Of a stretch of DNA of 37,249 nt, positions 22,364 through 31,706 are shown piece after piece. The DNA comes from a virus. The notes below the pieces were generated by a model. It did not search any database and was not told where the DNA came from. It worked only from the letters and a program-made list of their open reading frames with translations. Within the stretch, counting starts at the first letter, position 1, and each line of letters begins with the position of its first letter. Where the stretch lies: IMG/VR virus record IMGVR_UViG_3300047678_000471, positions 1-37,249 of that record; one strand, 5' to 3'. Both the position numbers and the translations under genes were made by a program.

Positions 22364-23590
22364 ATGCGCCCACAGGTAAATATCGCATTAATGAATGGCC
22401 AGCTTGGCCTTACCGGCCCGCCAGAGTTTGGCACCTGCGGCCTGCTGGTGGCAGCACCAGCAGCGCCGGTTGCCGGTTATGGTACGCCTTTTATTTGCAA
22501 AAGCAGCAAGGCCGTGGAAACTGCTTTTGCGCAGGATGAAAACATGGCGCTGCGTAATCTTATCATCAATCGTTTTTTTGCCGAGGCCGCTGAAGGTACC
22601 AGCCTGTATATACTGGCAATGGCACAAACCACTACCCTTACAACACTCCTTGCGCCTGTAAATGCCGATAAACTGCTTACCCTGGCAGGTGGCGCAGTAC
22701 GCCTGATGGGTGTTATCAAGTTTCCTGATATGGAAGAGTATGAGCCTGCCATTGATGGTGGATTTGATGAAGATGTGCATACCGCCGTTGCGGCGGCGCA
22801 AACATTAGCAGATAATTGGTTTTTGAATAAAAAACCTTTCAGGGTGCTGATTGAAGGATTTGGCTTTACCAACGCCGATGATGCCCTGAGTTACGAAAAT
22901 AATACCAAGAGAAATGTAGCCATAGTAGTAGGCGCCATTGGAGATAGCACTGCGGCCGCCTTACTGCAGGTATTGGGCAGGGCAAGCAATAGTGCTCCTA
23001 ACAGGAATATCGGCAGGATAAAGAGCGGCAGCCTTAACATACCCGAGGTTGATAGCATAAAGATTGGCAATGTATTGATTGAAAATGTGCCGGTTGCCGA
23101 TTTGGATCTTTTGCATGATAAGCGGTACATCAGTTTTGAACGAAACGAAATTGCCAGCGGTGTAGTAGTAACTAACGATAATATGCTTACGGCCATTACT
23201 GACGATTACAACAACCTTGCGTATGGCCGGGTAATTGATAATGCCACCCGTATAGCCTTTAACACCTATTACCGTGAGCTGAAAGATGATGTGGAAGTAA
23301 ACGAAGGCGGACGGCTTGCTCCAGTGGTTGAAAAGGCGCTTGAAAATTCAATTGAAAGCAGCATCGACCAGTTTATGCGTGGCCAACTTTCATTAAAAAG
23401 AGATGGTACTTCAGATGTAGAATGCCTGGTAAACCCCGACCCGGTAAAATATGCACCGCTATACGCAGCCAATGATTTGAGCAATCCAAATTTCAACATA
23501 CTGCAAACCGGTAACGTGTACCTGTTTTTGCAATTGCGGCCAAAAGGCAGCCTGAAATATTTGAATGTGTTTTTGGGATTCACCGTTTAA
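22364..23590 (+). CDS. Contractile tail sheath protein (DUF2586-like)
   Basis: The 408-aa protein is followed by the tube gene, the invariant order for contractile tails. Visible features are GQLGLTGPPEFGTCGLLVAA, DNWFLNKKPFRVLIEGFGF, the RNVAIVVGAIGDS strand and a C-terminal sheath-like domain with NTYYRELKDDVEVNEGGRL and LQLRPKGSLKYLNVFLGF. It fits DUF2586-type sheaths. Confidence 0.85.
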   Translation: MRPQVNIALMNGQLGLTGPPEFGTCGLLVAAPAAPVAGYGTPFICKSSKAVETAFAQDENMALRNLIINRFFAEAAEGTSLYILAMAQTTTLTTLLAPVNADKLLTLAGGAVRLMGVIKFPDMEEYEPAIDGGFDEDVHTAVAAAQTLADNWFLNKKPFRVLIEGFGFTNADDALSYENNTKRNVAIVVGAIGDSTAAALLQVLGRASNSAPNRNIGRIKSGSLNIPEVDSIKIGNVLIENVPVADLDLLHDKRYISFERNEIASGVVVTNDNMLTAITDDYNNLAYGRVIDNATRIAFNTYYRELKDDVEVNEGGRLAPVVEKALENSIESSIDQFMRGQLSLKRDGTSDVECLVNPDPVKYAPLYAANDLSNPNFNILQTGNVYLFLQLRPKGSLKYLNVFLGFTV

Positions 23591-23602
23591 AAATAATTGA
23601 CA

Positions 23603-24034
23603 ATGGCATTCGATTCAAGAGAGTATGAATTTGCTGATATAAAAGTAAGTATGCTGGGCATAGAGCTTAGCGGCCTGCGTGGGCTTACTTATAAAAAAAG
23701 CCAGGAAAAAGAACTGGTGTATGGTGCAGGTAACCAGCCTAAGGCCATACAGCGTGGCAATAAAAAGTATGAAGGCACTTTGATGTTGCTGAAAAGTGAT
23801 TACGACCTGCTAAACCTGGCAGCCCGATCAGCCGGGTACGAGGATTTAACTGATGTGCCCGGCAGGTTGATTGATGTAACCTGTGTGTATCAAAAGAGTG
23901 ATGATGCGGCCCAGCTTTCGGTTGACACTTTACAAAACCTTGAATTTACAGAATTTGAAGACGGGCAAAAGCAGGGTGATAAGTTTAAAGAAATAAGCCT
24001 ACCCTTTATTTTCCTTCGTTTAAAACAAGTTTAA
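23603..24034 (+). CDS. Tail tube protein
   Basis: The 143-aa protein reads YEFADIKVSMLGIELSGLRGLTYK, ELVYGAGNQPKAIQRGNKKYEG and LPFIFLRLKQV, typical of tubes of contractile tails. I take the ATG at 23603 (MAFDSRE) rather than the TTG six bases upstream. It forms the inner channel that pierces the host envelope. Confidence 0.85.
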   Translation: MAFDSREYEFADIKVSMLGIELSGLRGLTYKKSQEKELVYGAGNQPKAIQRGNKKYEGTLMLLKSDYDLLNLAARSAGYEDLTDVPGRLIDVTCVYQKSDDAAQLSVDTLQNLEFTEFEDGQKQGDKFKEISLPFIFLRLKQV

Positions 24035-24056
24035 AAATTATATAAAACCAACTACA

Positions 24057-24365
24057 ATGCAATTACTAAAAGGCCAGGCCACGCTTGAGCAAATACAGGA
24101 ATGGAAAGAGAAGTATGGCAAGATATTCACCTATACCGTTGATGAAAAGATATGCTACTTCCGCCCGGTTAACCGCAACGACTACAGCCTGGCGGCCAGC
24201 AAGGTAACCAGCGCAGGCCCTGCAAAATTCAACGAAATACTTATAGCCAACACCTGGCTTGGCGGATGCGATGAGTTGCGCAAAGAGGATAAATACTTTT
24301 TCGGCCTCATTGATAAAATTGAAGAATTGATGGATAAGCAAAAGGGCGAATTGGGGGAGTTATAA
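24057..24365 (+). CDS. Tail assembly chaperone, short form (gpG-type)
   Basis: The 102-aa protein starts MQLLKGQATLEQIQEWKEKYG and lies between tube and tape measure, the fixed place of tail assembly chaperones. The zero frame ends LGEL at 24365. Just before the stop is the slippery heptamer A-AAG-GGC (24341-24347), which allows a second, longer product. Confidence 0.75.
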   Translation: MQLLKGQATLEQIQEWKEKYGKIFTYTVDEKICYFRPVNRNDYSLAASKVTSAGPAKFNEILIANTWLGGCDELRKEDKYFFGLIDKIEELMDKQKGELGEL

Positions 24366-24544
24366 AAAATGCAAAGGGGGCATTTGATGACGACCCAATT
24401 GCATACATCAACCACCAATTGCGCTACTACAGCGGCTTTACCAGGAATGAACTGGAAGCGATGACAGATGCAGAATGGGCAAAAGAGTATGCTATTCTGC
24501 AAAACATACGAATTGAAGAAGCTAAAAGAAAGCCTTTTGGGTAG
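24341..24544 (+). CDS. Frameshifted extension of the tail assembly chaperone (gpGT-type)
   Basis: A -1 shift at AAAGGGC (24341-24347; zero-frame codons CAA AAG GGC) opens a frame that runs without a stop to TAG at 24542-24544. It adds 65 residues including DDDPIAYINHQLRYYSG and AEWAKEYAILQNIRIEEAKR. The fusion is about 162 residues. The extension has no good start codon of its own at its left end and would otherwise leave an unexplained gap before the tape measure gene. Lambda gpG/gpGT uses the same arrangement. Confidence 0.75.
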   Translation, partial: KGRIGGVIKNAKGAFDDDPIAYINHQLRYYSGFTRNELEAMTDAEWAKEYAILQNIRIEEAKRKPFG

Positions 24545-24552
24545 CATGAAAA

Positions 24553-26277
24553 ATGAACCAGGCATTAACATTTATACTGAAGCTGCAGGACATGCTTACG
24601 CCTGGTATGCGGCAGGCTGCACAAATTAGCAATACATCTGCCAACCAGATTGCATCGCAGTTTGAAAAAATAGGTGGTAGCGGTAAGCGAATGAACGCCA
24701 GTATAAATGAATTGCGGGTAAGGCTTGATGCTATCAATAAAGTGCGCTTTAGCACTACTGTTGAAAAGGAATTTCAAATTGCCACTAAGGCTGCGCAAAA
24801 ATTAGAAGCCCAGCTCGAAAAGCTGGAAGGCAAAGGCCAGTCAATGGGAAAAGGTGGCGGCATGCTCGGCTCCATTGTAGGCGGTAATTTAATTACTTCA
24901 TTAATTGGTAAAGCTGGCGATGCGTTGATGGGGGCTGCGGGCTCGGTTATCAGCAACACATTTCAGCGGCAGAAAGATAAAGTAGGGCTAACTACATTTT
25001 TAGGCAAATCCGGCGCCGAAGAGGCGTACAATAACATACAGCAGGATGCAGCGATAACGTCCTTTGATACGGCAAGTTTATTGAGCGTTAACCGGGCTTT
25101 AATAAGCTCGGGCCTAAATGCAAAAGATGCCCGCCGTGATGCAATGAACCTGGCCAATGCCATTAGCGCAGTTGGCGGTGGTAATGATGAATTGCAAAGA
25201 ATGGCTGCCAATATGCAGCAGATTAAGACGGTGGGTAAGGCATCGGCGATGGATATAAAGCAATTTGCGATGACCGGCATCAACATTTACGAGATGCTTG
25301 CTAAAGCAACTGGAAAAAGCATTGACGATGTAAAGGAAATGGATGTTGGTTACGACCTGCTTAGTAAATCGCTACAGCAGGCAGCAGAGGCCGGTGGGAT
25401 GTATGCCGGTGCGCTGGCAGCACAGGGAGAAACAATGGGTGCCAAATGGGCCACATTTACGGATAAACTGAGCATAAAAGCTGCTGATATTGGCGATAAG
25501 CTGAAGCCGGTGTTTGATTTTGTTTTGGATGGCATTGTATCGCTTTCTGAAAAATTTGATGAATGGCTACCTGCCCTGCAGCCGGTATTTGATATGCTTA
25601 ATTCGATACCAGCAGTTATGGCAGATATACTGAGCCCTACCGGTAGCTGGAGCGAATATTTAAATGTTGGCAGGCAAATGCTAAACAGCCTATGGGTAAC
25701 TGTAAAGAGCCTTGCCATGAACATTTGGAATATTACTAAAGGCATTATTGAGTGGGTGAAAAAGAGCGAATTAATGAAAGATATAGCCTGGGCCATCGGC
25801 AAGTTATTCGATGGTGTTATGTGGGTGATACGAAAGATTGGTGATGCTTTACAACTGTATTGGGAAAAGTTTTTAAAACCCATGTGGGATAAGATTGAAT
25901 GGGCCTACAAAGCAATTAAAGGCTTATTCACCGGCAATACAAAAGCAACGGTAGAGGTAGTTGGTAAGCCTGCACTTGATGCCGGTAAACCGGCAGGCGT
26001 AACAGACCCATTGAAAGCGCTTAATGCAGGAAGGGATAGTAAGATTGGTGCTGCAGACCTTGCCGCTGCCGGTGGCGCTTTAAAAGAGGGTAAGGCAAAA
26101 GCAGATGGCATTAACCATGGCGGCCAGCGCAGTATTGTTATCAATATCACAAAGGTGATGGATAAAGTAGAGCAGCATATTTTAAATGGCGGACAGCAGG
26201 CTGCTGATGAATTTGCAAGTGCTGTACGGGAAGCTCTACGCAGAGAGTTATACAACCTTAACGGAATAGCATCGTAA
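24553..26277 (+). CDS. Tape measure protein
   Basis: The 574-aa protein has a coiled-coil N-terminus (NELRVRLDAINKVRF and AAQKLEAQLEKLEG), a TP901-type core with small-residue runs (MLGSIVGGNLITSLIGKAG, LANAISAVGGGNDELQRMA) and several amphipathic helices towards the C-terminus. It sets tail length and occupies the tail lumen; 574 residues point to a rather short contractile tail. The stop overlaps the next start (TAATG). Confidence 0.88.
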   Translation: MNQALTFILKLQDMLTPGMRQAAQISNTSANQIASQFEKIGGSGKRMNASINELRVRLDAINKVRFSTTVEKEFQIATKAAQKLEAQLEKLEGKGQSMGKGGGMLGSIVGGNLITSLIGKAGDALMGAAGSVISNTFQRQKDKVGLTTFLGKSGAEEAYNNIQQDAAITSFDTASLLSVNRALISSGLNAKDARRDAMNLANAISAVGGGNDELQRMAANMQQIKTVGKASAMDIKQFAMTGINIYEMLAKATGKSIDDVKEMDVGYDLLSKSLQQAAEAGGMYAGALAAQGETMGAKWATFTDKLSIKAADIGDKLKPVFDFVLDGIVSLSEKFDEWLPALQPVFDMLNSIPAVMADILSPTGSWSEYLNVGRQMLNSLWVTVKSLAMNIWNITKGIIEWVKKSELMKDIAWAIGKLFDGVMWVIRKIGDALQLYWEKFLKPMWDKIEWAYKAIKGLFTGNTKATVEVVGKPALDAGKPAGVTDPLKALNAGRDSKIGAADLAAAGGALKEGKAKADGINHGGQRSIVINITKVMDKVEQHILNGGQQAADEFASAVREALRRELYNLNGIAS

Positions 26278-26852
26278 TGGCAACAATTAACCTGAATGAC
26301 ATTTTTAAAGATGCTTTTGGATATAAAGTAGATACACGTGAACCAATAATTGAGGCCAACTCAATACCATTGGACTATAGCACAGCAACCGGCCAGCCTT
26401 ACTATGATGAAGATGTATTTGGCCGTGAACATTTTTTGCCGATAAAACTGGATGGAAAGCTGATACCATTTGCCGTAATGGGAATGACCTGGAAAAAAAC
26501 AATTGTAAGTACTCCAATGCCCGAGCGTGGCGGTAGTGTGAATGAGTTGGTGGCTATCGATGATTATCTTTTTAATATAAAAGGAATTTTAATAAGCCCT
26601 GATAACGTTTTTCCTGAAGATGAAATTATCGATTTAAAAAAAACATGGCTGAAAGGCAGTAGTGTTACGCTGAGAAGTGTTTTGTCGGATTTGATACTCT
26701 CTGGCCGCAGTAACATAAAAGGGGAGGATTATTTGGGCCACCGGGTATTGATAAAAGAAATAAAATGGCCTGCTGTTGCCGGTGTGGAGCATGCCAAGCC
26801 TTTTGAAATGGAATTAGTGAGTGATTTGATTTTTGACATTGAAATTGATTAG
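26277..26852 (+). CDS. DUF6046-like tail protein
   Basis: The 191-aa protein resembles DUF6046 proteins of Bacteroidota phages: FGREHFLPIKLDGKLIPFAVM, WKKTIVSTPMPERGGSVNELV, AIDDYLFNIKGILI and FPEDEIIDLK. It sits between tape measure and hub, where LysM-type tail proteins or baseplate connectors are found. The exact role is unknown. Confidence 0.7.
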   Translation: MATINLNDIFKDAFGYKVDTREPIIEANSIPLDYSTATGQPYYDEDVFGREHFLPIKLDGKLIPFAVMGMTWKKTIVSTPMPERGGSVNELVAIDDYLFNIKGILISPDNVFPEDEIIDLKKTWLKGSSVTLRSVLSDLILSGRSNIKGEDYLGHRVLIKEIKWPAVAGVEHAKPFEMELVSDLIFDIEID

Positions 26853-27890
26853 ATGGCTTTTGCATTATGCAGCGATATAACTATTGGTAATTACAAGCGT
26901 GTGAAGCCGCATGAGGTGAAGATTGCTAAAAGCATATTTGATTATGTGGATAAGGCTACTATAAAGCTTCCTATCACTTCAAGAATTGTTAGGAGTGGTG
27001 AAGTAATTACAGCAAGTGCTGAAAGCCCAAAGATTTTTTCGGAAGGCGATAAAGTGCTGATACAACTGGGCTACAATGGGCAATTAAAAAAGGAGTTTGA
27101 GGGATTTGTAAGCAGGGTAAATTTTAAAACACCGGTAGAATTAGAGTGCGAAGGATATAGCTACCAGTTGAGGCAAAATAATTATTTAAAAACGTTTTAC
27201 AAAACGGATTTAAGCACTATAATGAAGTTTTTGGTAGCAGATACTGATATAGTGCTAAAAACAAATCTGGATAAAAAAAAAGGCTTCATTATAGATAAGC
27301 TGCAATTTGATAATAATAGCGGCACCGAGTGCCTTGAAAAAATAAAAAAAGAAAGTGCGGGGCTTATTAAATTTTTCTTTACCGGTAATGAGCTATGGTA
27401 TGGTTTGCAATACGACCAGGTAAAGGCTGATGTGAAATATCTTCTTGGTTGGAACGTGATTAAAGACGACAGCCTCAAACTAAGGCAGGCTAATAACCAG
27501 GATGTAACTGTAAATTTTATTGGCGAAAAAAAAGACGGGACTAAGGTAAAGGTTATTGTTAATGGAAAAAAAAGAACAAAAGACAATGTACTAAAAACAA
27601 GCGGTAGTGCTGGAAAAACCGGTGAAACAATAATTATAAAAACGCACTCGATTGTTGATAAAAACGCTCTTGACCTTATGGCAGCGGCCAAGCACCGGCA
27701 ATTAACTTATGATGGCTATGAGGGCAAAATAACTGCATTTGGTGCACCTTATTGCGAACCTGGATATGCGGCAGTTATAACGGATAATAAGTACAACGAG
27801 CGTAGTGGAAGATACATTACAGAGAGTGTTGAAGTGAGCTATGGAATGCAGGGTTTCAGGCGTGTAGTTGGTATTGGTGCAAAACTGTAA
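26853..27890 (+). CDS. Baseplate hub protein (gpD/gp27-like)
   Basis: The 345-aa protein looks like the hub that joins tube and spike: EGDKVLIQLGYNGQLKKEFEG followed by FVSRVNFKTP (first beta-barrel), GTECLEKIKKESAGLIKFFF with GNELWYG (central domain) and a C-terminal barrel with DGYEGKITAFGAPYCEPG, YITESVEVSYGMQGF. It follows the DUF6046-like gene and precedes the spike gene, as in Mu and P2. Confidence 0.75.
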   Translation: MAFALCSDITIGNYKRVKPHEVKIAKSIFDYVDKATIKLPITSRIVRSGEVITASAESPKIFSEGDKVLIQLGYNGQLKKEFEGFVSRVNFKTPVELECEGYSYQLRQNNYLKTFYKTDLSTIMKFLVADTDIVLKTNLDKKKGFIIDKLQFDNNSGTECLEKIKKESAGLIKFFFTGNELWYGLQYDQVKADVKYLLGWNVIKDDSLKLRQANNQDVTVNFIGEKKDGTKVKVIVNGKKRTKDNVLKTSGSAGKTGETIIIKTHSIVDKNALDLMAAAKHRQLTYDGYEGKITAFGAPYCEPGYAAVITDNKYNERSGRYITESVEVSYGMQGFRRVVGIGAKL

Positions 27891-27891
27891 A

Positions 27892-28371
27892 ATGAGTTTA
27901 ACAACTGAACAAATAAAGCAGCAGCTTGCAGCATTTGCAGCCAGGTATGGGCCATCGGTAATAATACCAGCCACAGTTACCGCAATAAATAATGATGATA
28001 CCGTTTCGGTTGAATTTAGCGATGGGAGCACAATAGATGACGTACGACTTAAGAGTGTAGTATCGGATGGTGGAAAATTTGTTTTAGTGCCCAAAATAGA
28101 TAGTGTAATACTTGTAGCACGGATTGAAAACAGTACAGAGTATGTGGTAATATCCGTACACGAAGTAACTGAGATAAAGCATGTAATAGGTGTGGTTGAG
28201 GGCAGTGTTAATGGTGATGGTTTTTTAATAAAAAAAGGCAATGATACATTGAAGCAGGCACTCATTGAATTTGTAGAAGCAATGGAGCCGATAATTATTT
28301 TGGAAGGCCGCAACCCGAATATGATAAAACTGGCAAGCGCAAAAAGCAAACTTCAAAATTTATTACGCTGA
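27892..28371 (+). CDS. Baseplate spike-like protein (gpV/gp45-like OB domain)
   Basis: The 159-aa protein contains an OB-like barrel: PATVTAINNDDTVSVEFSDG, VRLKSVV, KFVLVPKIDSVILVARIEN and EYVVISVHEV. It ends in a helical segment. This matches the N-terminal part of baseplate spikes such as Mu gp45 and P2 gpV, but it lacks a long needle. I start it at 27892, just after the hub stop, as the longer frame overlaps the hub gene. Confidence 0.65.
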   Translation: MSLTTEQIKQQLAAFAARYGPSVIIPATVTAINNDDTVSVEFSDGSTIDDVRLKSVVSDGGKFVLVPKIDSVILVARIENSTEYVVISVHEVTEIKHVIGVVEGSVNGDGFLIKKGNDTLKQALIEFVEAMEPIIILEGRNPNMIKLASAKSKLQNLLR

Positions 28372-28607
28372 TGGCATTGAATAAAGATGTACTTGGTGTG
28401 GATTTGTGTAACAGGGCTAATGCTTTTAATGAGGTAGATATTGATGACCTGCAGGCAGCAAGGCAAGCATTTTGGAAAAGCATTGCAGAGGGCATTATAA
28501 ACCACTTTAAAACAAATGGTGTAATTACTGTGCCAGGTACAGGGCTGGTAGCGCCAAGCGGCGGTGGGCCTGTAAGTGGCGTTAGCAGCACCGGAAATAT
28601 ATCATGA
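28371..28607 (+). CDS. Small baseplate-region protein, 78 aa
   Basis: The protein has a helix VDIDDLQAARQAFWKSIAEGI, the segment INHFKTNGVITVPGTGL and a flexible Gly/Ser tail (SGGGPVSGVSSTG). Similar small proteins follow spike genes in Bacteroidota phages. It overlaps both neighbours by 1-4 bases. A role as spike tip or baseplate adaptor is possible but not shown. Confidence 0.6.
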   Translation: MALNKDVLGVDLCNRANAFNEVDIDDLQAARQAFWKSIAEGIINHFKTNGVITVPGTGLVAPSGGGPVSGVSSTGNIS

Positions 28608-28894
28608 CTGATATTTTATTAAATGAAAGTTTTGATTTTGACTATATCAATGGGGAAATAGTGCGTGGGGAAAGCACATTGCAACATCAGAAGCTATTGC
28701 TGGTGTGCGCTAAAGGAGATTTTAAAGAAAGCGTAACAACATGCGTAGGTGCTGCAGGTTATTTAAAAGATGACGATAAATCAGCTTTTATGCAGGAGGT
28801 AAAAAAAGAATTTGAACGAGATGGTATGCTGATTGAAAGAATAAAATACGATAACGGTGTTTTAAAAATTGATGCTCGGTATGGCAGTGATTAA
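28604..28894 (+). CDS. Baseplate wedge-like protein (gp25/gp46 position)
   Basis: The 96-aa protein has a N-terminal DFDYINGEIVRGES hairpin, LLLVCAKGDFKESVTTCVG and KKEFERDGMLIERIKYDNGVLKIDA in blocks: a small alpha/beta protein with the size, order and GDF motif of gp25/W-like wedge proteins. The gene lies before the J-like gene as in P2 and Mu. The family call is tentative. Confidence 0.5.
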   Translation: MTDILLNESFDFDYINGEIVRGESTLQHQKLLLVCAKGDFKESVTTCVGAAGYLKDDDKSAFMQEVKKEFERDGMLIERIKYDNGVLKIDARYGSD

Positions 28895-29153
28895 AAGATT
28901 TCAAACGCTTGCTGATTTTGCCTGCCAGCATGGCGGCAATATAGAAAGCCTGCTGAGTGTTGCTGTTTTGAACGGCATATCGCCGACTGCAAATGTGGAG
29001 CCGGGAACAGTGTTGAAACTGCAAGTAATTGATATACGGCAGTCGCAATTTTTTTTAACAAATAAAGCTGTAGATATTACTTCGCAAGGCAGTGATACTA
29101 TACAAGGAGGAATTGGATACATGCAGATTGGAACAAATTTTATAGTTAGTTAA
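28881..29153 (+). CDS. LysM-like tail protein, 90 aa
   Basis: Residues 5-50 follow the LysM layout: FQTLADFACQHGGNIESLL, AVLNGISPTANVEPGTVLKL. In tails, such domains often bridge tube and baseplate parts. I start it at the ATG at 28881 (MAVIKRF). It overlaps the previous gene by 14 bases and meets the J-like gene directly. Confidence 0.65.
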   Translation: MAVIKRFQTLADFACQHGGNIESLLSVAVLNGISPTANVEPGTVLKLQVIDIRQSQFFLTNKAVDITSQGSDTIQGGIGYMQIGTNFIVS

Positions 29154-29998
29154 TGGCGCAATCAATTTCATATTACAAGGAGCTTATAACAAACGAATAT
29201 GTGAACAGGGCGGCTGCTATTGGTATAACTATAAATCCGCAAGCCTGGAGTGCCACTAACCTTGATCGCTGCTTTATACACGCCGTGAGTGTATGCGCCT
29301 GGATGCTTCATAGTTTGTTTGACTTGTTTAAGTCGGATGTGAACGAAACGATAGGTGCCATGAAACCACACAGCCTGCGGTGGTATGCCGAGATGGCAAA
29401 GAAATTTCAATACGGATTTGCATTGCCTGAAGATAGCGATGTATATGATAATACGGGGGTTGATGATGAAGATGTGTTGCAAAGCAAAATAGTGGCTTAT
29501 AGTGCAGTAACCGAACAAATACGAGGGCTTAGAATAAAAGTAGCTAAAGCAGGTGAAATTGATTTGGCGCCGCTTACTAATGATGAATTGGACGCATTTA
29601 CAGCATACATGCGGCGCATAAAAGATGCCGGCGTGAAGCTGAATATTACCAGCCAGGTTGCCGATTCACTAAGGCTTGTTTTGACGGTAGTGTACAATCC
29701 GCTTGTATTGACCGCTACAGGGAGCAGGATTGACGGCATAGCCGCAGCACCGGTAAAAGATGCCATAAGGGCTTACTTAAAAAACCTGCCATTTAACGGC
29801 ATTTTAAGTTTGCAAAAACTGATTGATGAAATTCAAAAAGTTGATGGCGTTGCGGATTTGCATGTAAACAGCGCCAGGGCAAGGTATGGCCTGCTTCCAT
29901 TTAGCAATATAAATATAAAGTATAAGCCCGATAGCGGTTACCTGCGCATTAGCGATGATGACCTTTTGATTAATTATGTAGCTGACAATGACGAATGA
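29153..29998 (+). CDS. Baseplate J-like protein
   Basis: The 281-aa protein has the J-like central pattern: AVTEQIRGLRIKVAKAG, TNDELDAFTAYMRRIKDAGVKLN, DSLRLVLTVVYNPLVL, APVKDAIRAYLKNLPFNG and LIDEIQKVDGVADLHV. These proteins form the wedge ring of contractile-tail baseplates. The position after the wedge-like gene supports this. Confidence 0.75.
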   Translation: MAQSISYYKELITNEYVNRAAAIGITINPQAWSATNLDRCFIHAVSVCAWMLHSLFDLFKSDVNETIGAMKPHSLRWYAEMAKKFQYGFALPEDSDVYDNTGVDDEDVLQSKIVAYSAVTEQIRGLRIKVAKAGEIDLAPLTNDELDAFTAYMRRIKDAGVKLNITSQVADSLRLVLTVVYNPLVLTATGSRIDGIAAAPVKDAIRAYLKNLPFNGILSLQKLIDEIQKVDGVADLHVNSARARYGLLPFSNINIKYKPDSGYLRISDDDLLINYVADNDE

Positions 29999-30482
29999 TG
30001 AAGTATATCGTGTTGATTTTAAAAAGCTGCTTACCTGGCTGATACCATGGCGATTATTGCAGCCACGAGTGCTTAACTGGTTATTTTCATTACTGCTGCC
30101 GTTGCAACAGTTATATACGGCATTTTGGAAATACAGGAGGGCTACTATATATCACTTGCGTATAACACCGCAGGTTTGTTTTTTAGAAAAACTGCTTAAT
30201 GACCGTTATGATTTTACGCAAAGGCGCATATACATTGATGATGGAATGGATAAAAACCCATTGCACATTTTTATTTACGAAGAATTGAAGCCAAAGTTTG
30301 TTTTTAAAAATAATGAAGCGAAACCAAAATACATCTACACGAGTGGTGAAAGTGGATTATTTAAAGATGATTTTGTTGTGAACGTGCCTGCTGGACTGGT
30401 GTACGATGAAAATGAGATGAGCAGCCTTCTTAAAGTATATAAGTTGGCCGGTTCAAAATTTAAAATACAAGTGTACTACTGA
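29988..30482 (+). CDS. Baseplate/tail protein downstream of J (gpI/gp48 position)
   Basis: The 164-aa protein follows the J-like gene with an 11-base overlap, the place of P2 gpI/Mu gp48. It is rich in Trp, Leu and Arg at the N-terminus (LLTWLIPWRLLQPRVLNWLF), then has FLEKLLNDRYDFTQRRIYI and a C-terminal beta part (FKDDFVVNVPAGL). The hydrophobic N-terminus is probably an interface rather than a membrane span, given its prolines and charges. Confidence 0.55.
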   Translation: MTNDEVYRVDFKKLLTWLIPWRLLQPRVLNWLFSLLLPLQQLYTAFWKYRRATIYHLRITPQVCFLEKLLNDRYDFTQRRIYIDDGMDKNPLHIFIYEELKPKFVFKNNEAKPKYIYTSGESGLFKDDFVVNVPAGLVYDENEMSSLLKVYKLAGSKFKIQVYY

Positions 30483-31261
30483 TGCATAAACAGATTGATT
30501 TTTCAAACATTGGCGGTTTTCCGCTTGAGCAGGATACGCTTGCATTTATGCAAGATAGTTATACCACTGCACTTATGCACATAGCCAGGCTATGCGGTGG
30601 CGACAAAATAATACTATGGGGAGTTGAAGTGGAGGATGGCGTTGTTAGCGATGGCGCAATTTCTATTAATAATGAAATTATACCCTTTGCCGGTGGTGCA
30701 GTTGATAATTACATTTCAATTGAAATAACGCAAGGCCCTGCACTTTATGAAGATGGCAATGTAAAATATCCATATACTACAAAGATAGCTACATGTGCTG
30801 CTGTTGGTGATATTGCGATGGCTGAGCTGCAACGGCTGCCAACGCTTATAAATATTTGGCTGCCAGGAGATATAAAGATGAAGTATGTGCCAGAGGAATA
30901 TATTGCTGCCAACTTTGATGCTAATGGTTACGGGCTCAATCGTGAAAAAGGCTGGCGCATATTGAGCAAACAATATCCTGCAACTGCCGGACGGGTATTC
31001 GTACAAAGAGATCCATCTAATCCAAAATTTAATGAAGTTGGTAAAATATTTGGCGCAGAAACACACCCATTGACTGCAGATGAAAACGGCCAGCACGTTC
31101 ACCAAATTAAAGGCAGGCCCAACGGTACGGGTAATGGTTCGGATGCAAGTTTATTAAATAGCGGCACTGCCGCCACATGGGTAACTGAAAGCAGCGGTTT
31201 GGGATTGCCGCATAATAATATACAGCCATCGGTTGCAGTACTTGTTTTAATTAGATTATAA
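30482..31261 (+). CDS. Tail fibre protein with collar-like C-terminus
   Basis: The 259-aa protein has at its C-terminus the tail-collar/fibre tip pattern: GAETHPLTADENGQHVHQIKG, with a metal-binding-type H-x-H, and PHNNIQPSVAVLVLIRL at the very end. The N-terminal part attaches to the baseplate (MHKQIDFSNIGGFPLEQDTL). It should be an adsorption fibre or its base. Confidence 0.75.
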   Translation: MHKQIDFSNIGGFPLEQDTLAFMQDSYTTALMHIARLCGGDKIILWGVEVEDGVVSDGAISINNEIIPFAGGAVDNYISIEITQGPALYEDGNVKYPYTTKIATCAAVGDIAMAELQRLPTLINIWLPGDIKMKYVPEEYIAANFDANGYGLNREKGWRILSKQYPATAGRVFVQRDPSNPKFNEVGKIFGAETHPLTADENGQHVHQIKGRPNGTGNGSDASLLNSGTAATWVTESSGLGLPHNNIQPSVAVLVLIRL

Positions 31262-31704
31262 TGCCAAGCTATAAAGACACATCGAAGCCATGGTTTGAAA
31301 CTGGAGATTATCCAACTCAGTCGCAGTTTTGGCAAACATTCGATCGTATTCGATGGAAGGATGAGCCTATAAGTATGGCTGAAGTTGAAGGGTTGATTGC
31401 ACAGCTTAATGCATTAAGCAGGCCTGATGATGTGGTAGTGTGTGATGGTGGCCCGGTATTGTACACAATACCACCGGGCTATAAACTTGTAAGTATTGAA
31501 ATATGTACACCTGTTGGTGTAGCTGCTTTGCAGGCCAATTTTACTTTTGGAGCAACGGGTGTTATAATACCTGAAATGGAATTAAGCGGCCCTGAGAGCT
31601 TTCCTGTAAACATTCTCGCTGCCTTTTCTGCGAAAGGCCTTTCTATAACTGGATTAAACACGGGAACTAAAGTGTTATTTGAAAAAAGAAAAATAAACAT
31701 TTAA
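31261..31704 (+). CDS. Tail-fibre-associated protein, 147 aa
   Basis: The N-terminus PWFETGDYPTQSQFWQTFDRIRW is a typical baseplate- or fibre-attachment segment in Bacteroidota phages. The rest is a small beta-domain (YTIPPGYKLVSIEICTPVG). It starts on the stop codon of the fibre gene (TAATG). I cannot name it further. Confidence 0.6.
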   Translation: MPSYKDTSKPWFETGDYPTQSQFWQTFDRIRWKDEPISMAEVEGLIAQLNALSRPDDVVVCDGGPVLYTIPPGYKLVSIEICTPVGVAALQANFTFGATGVIIPEMELSGPESFPVNILAAFSAKGLSITGLNTGTKVLFEKRKINI

Positions 31705-31706
31705 GA

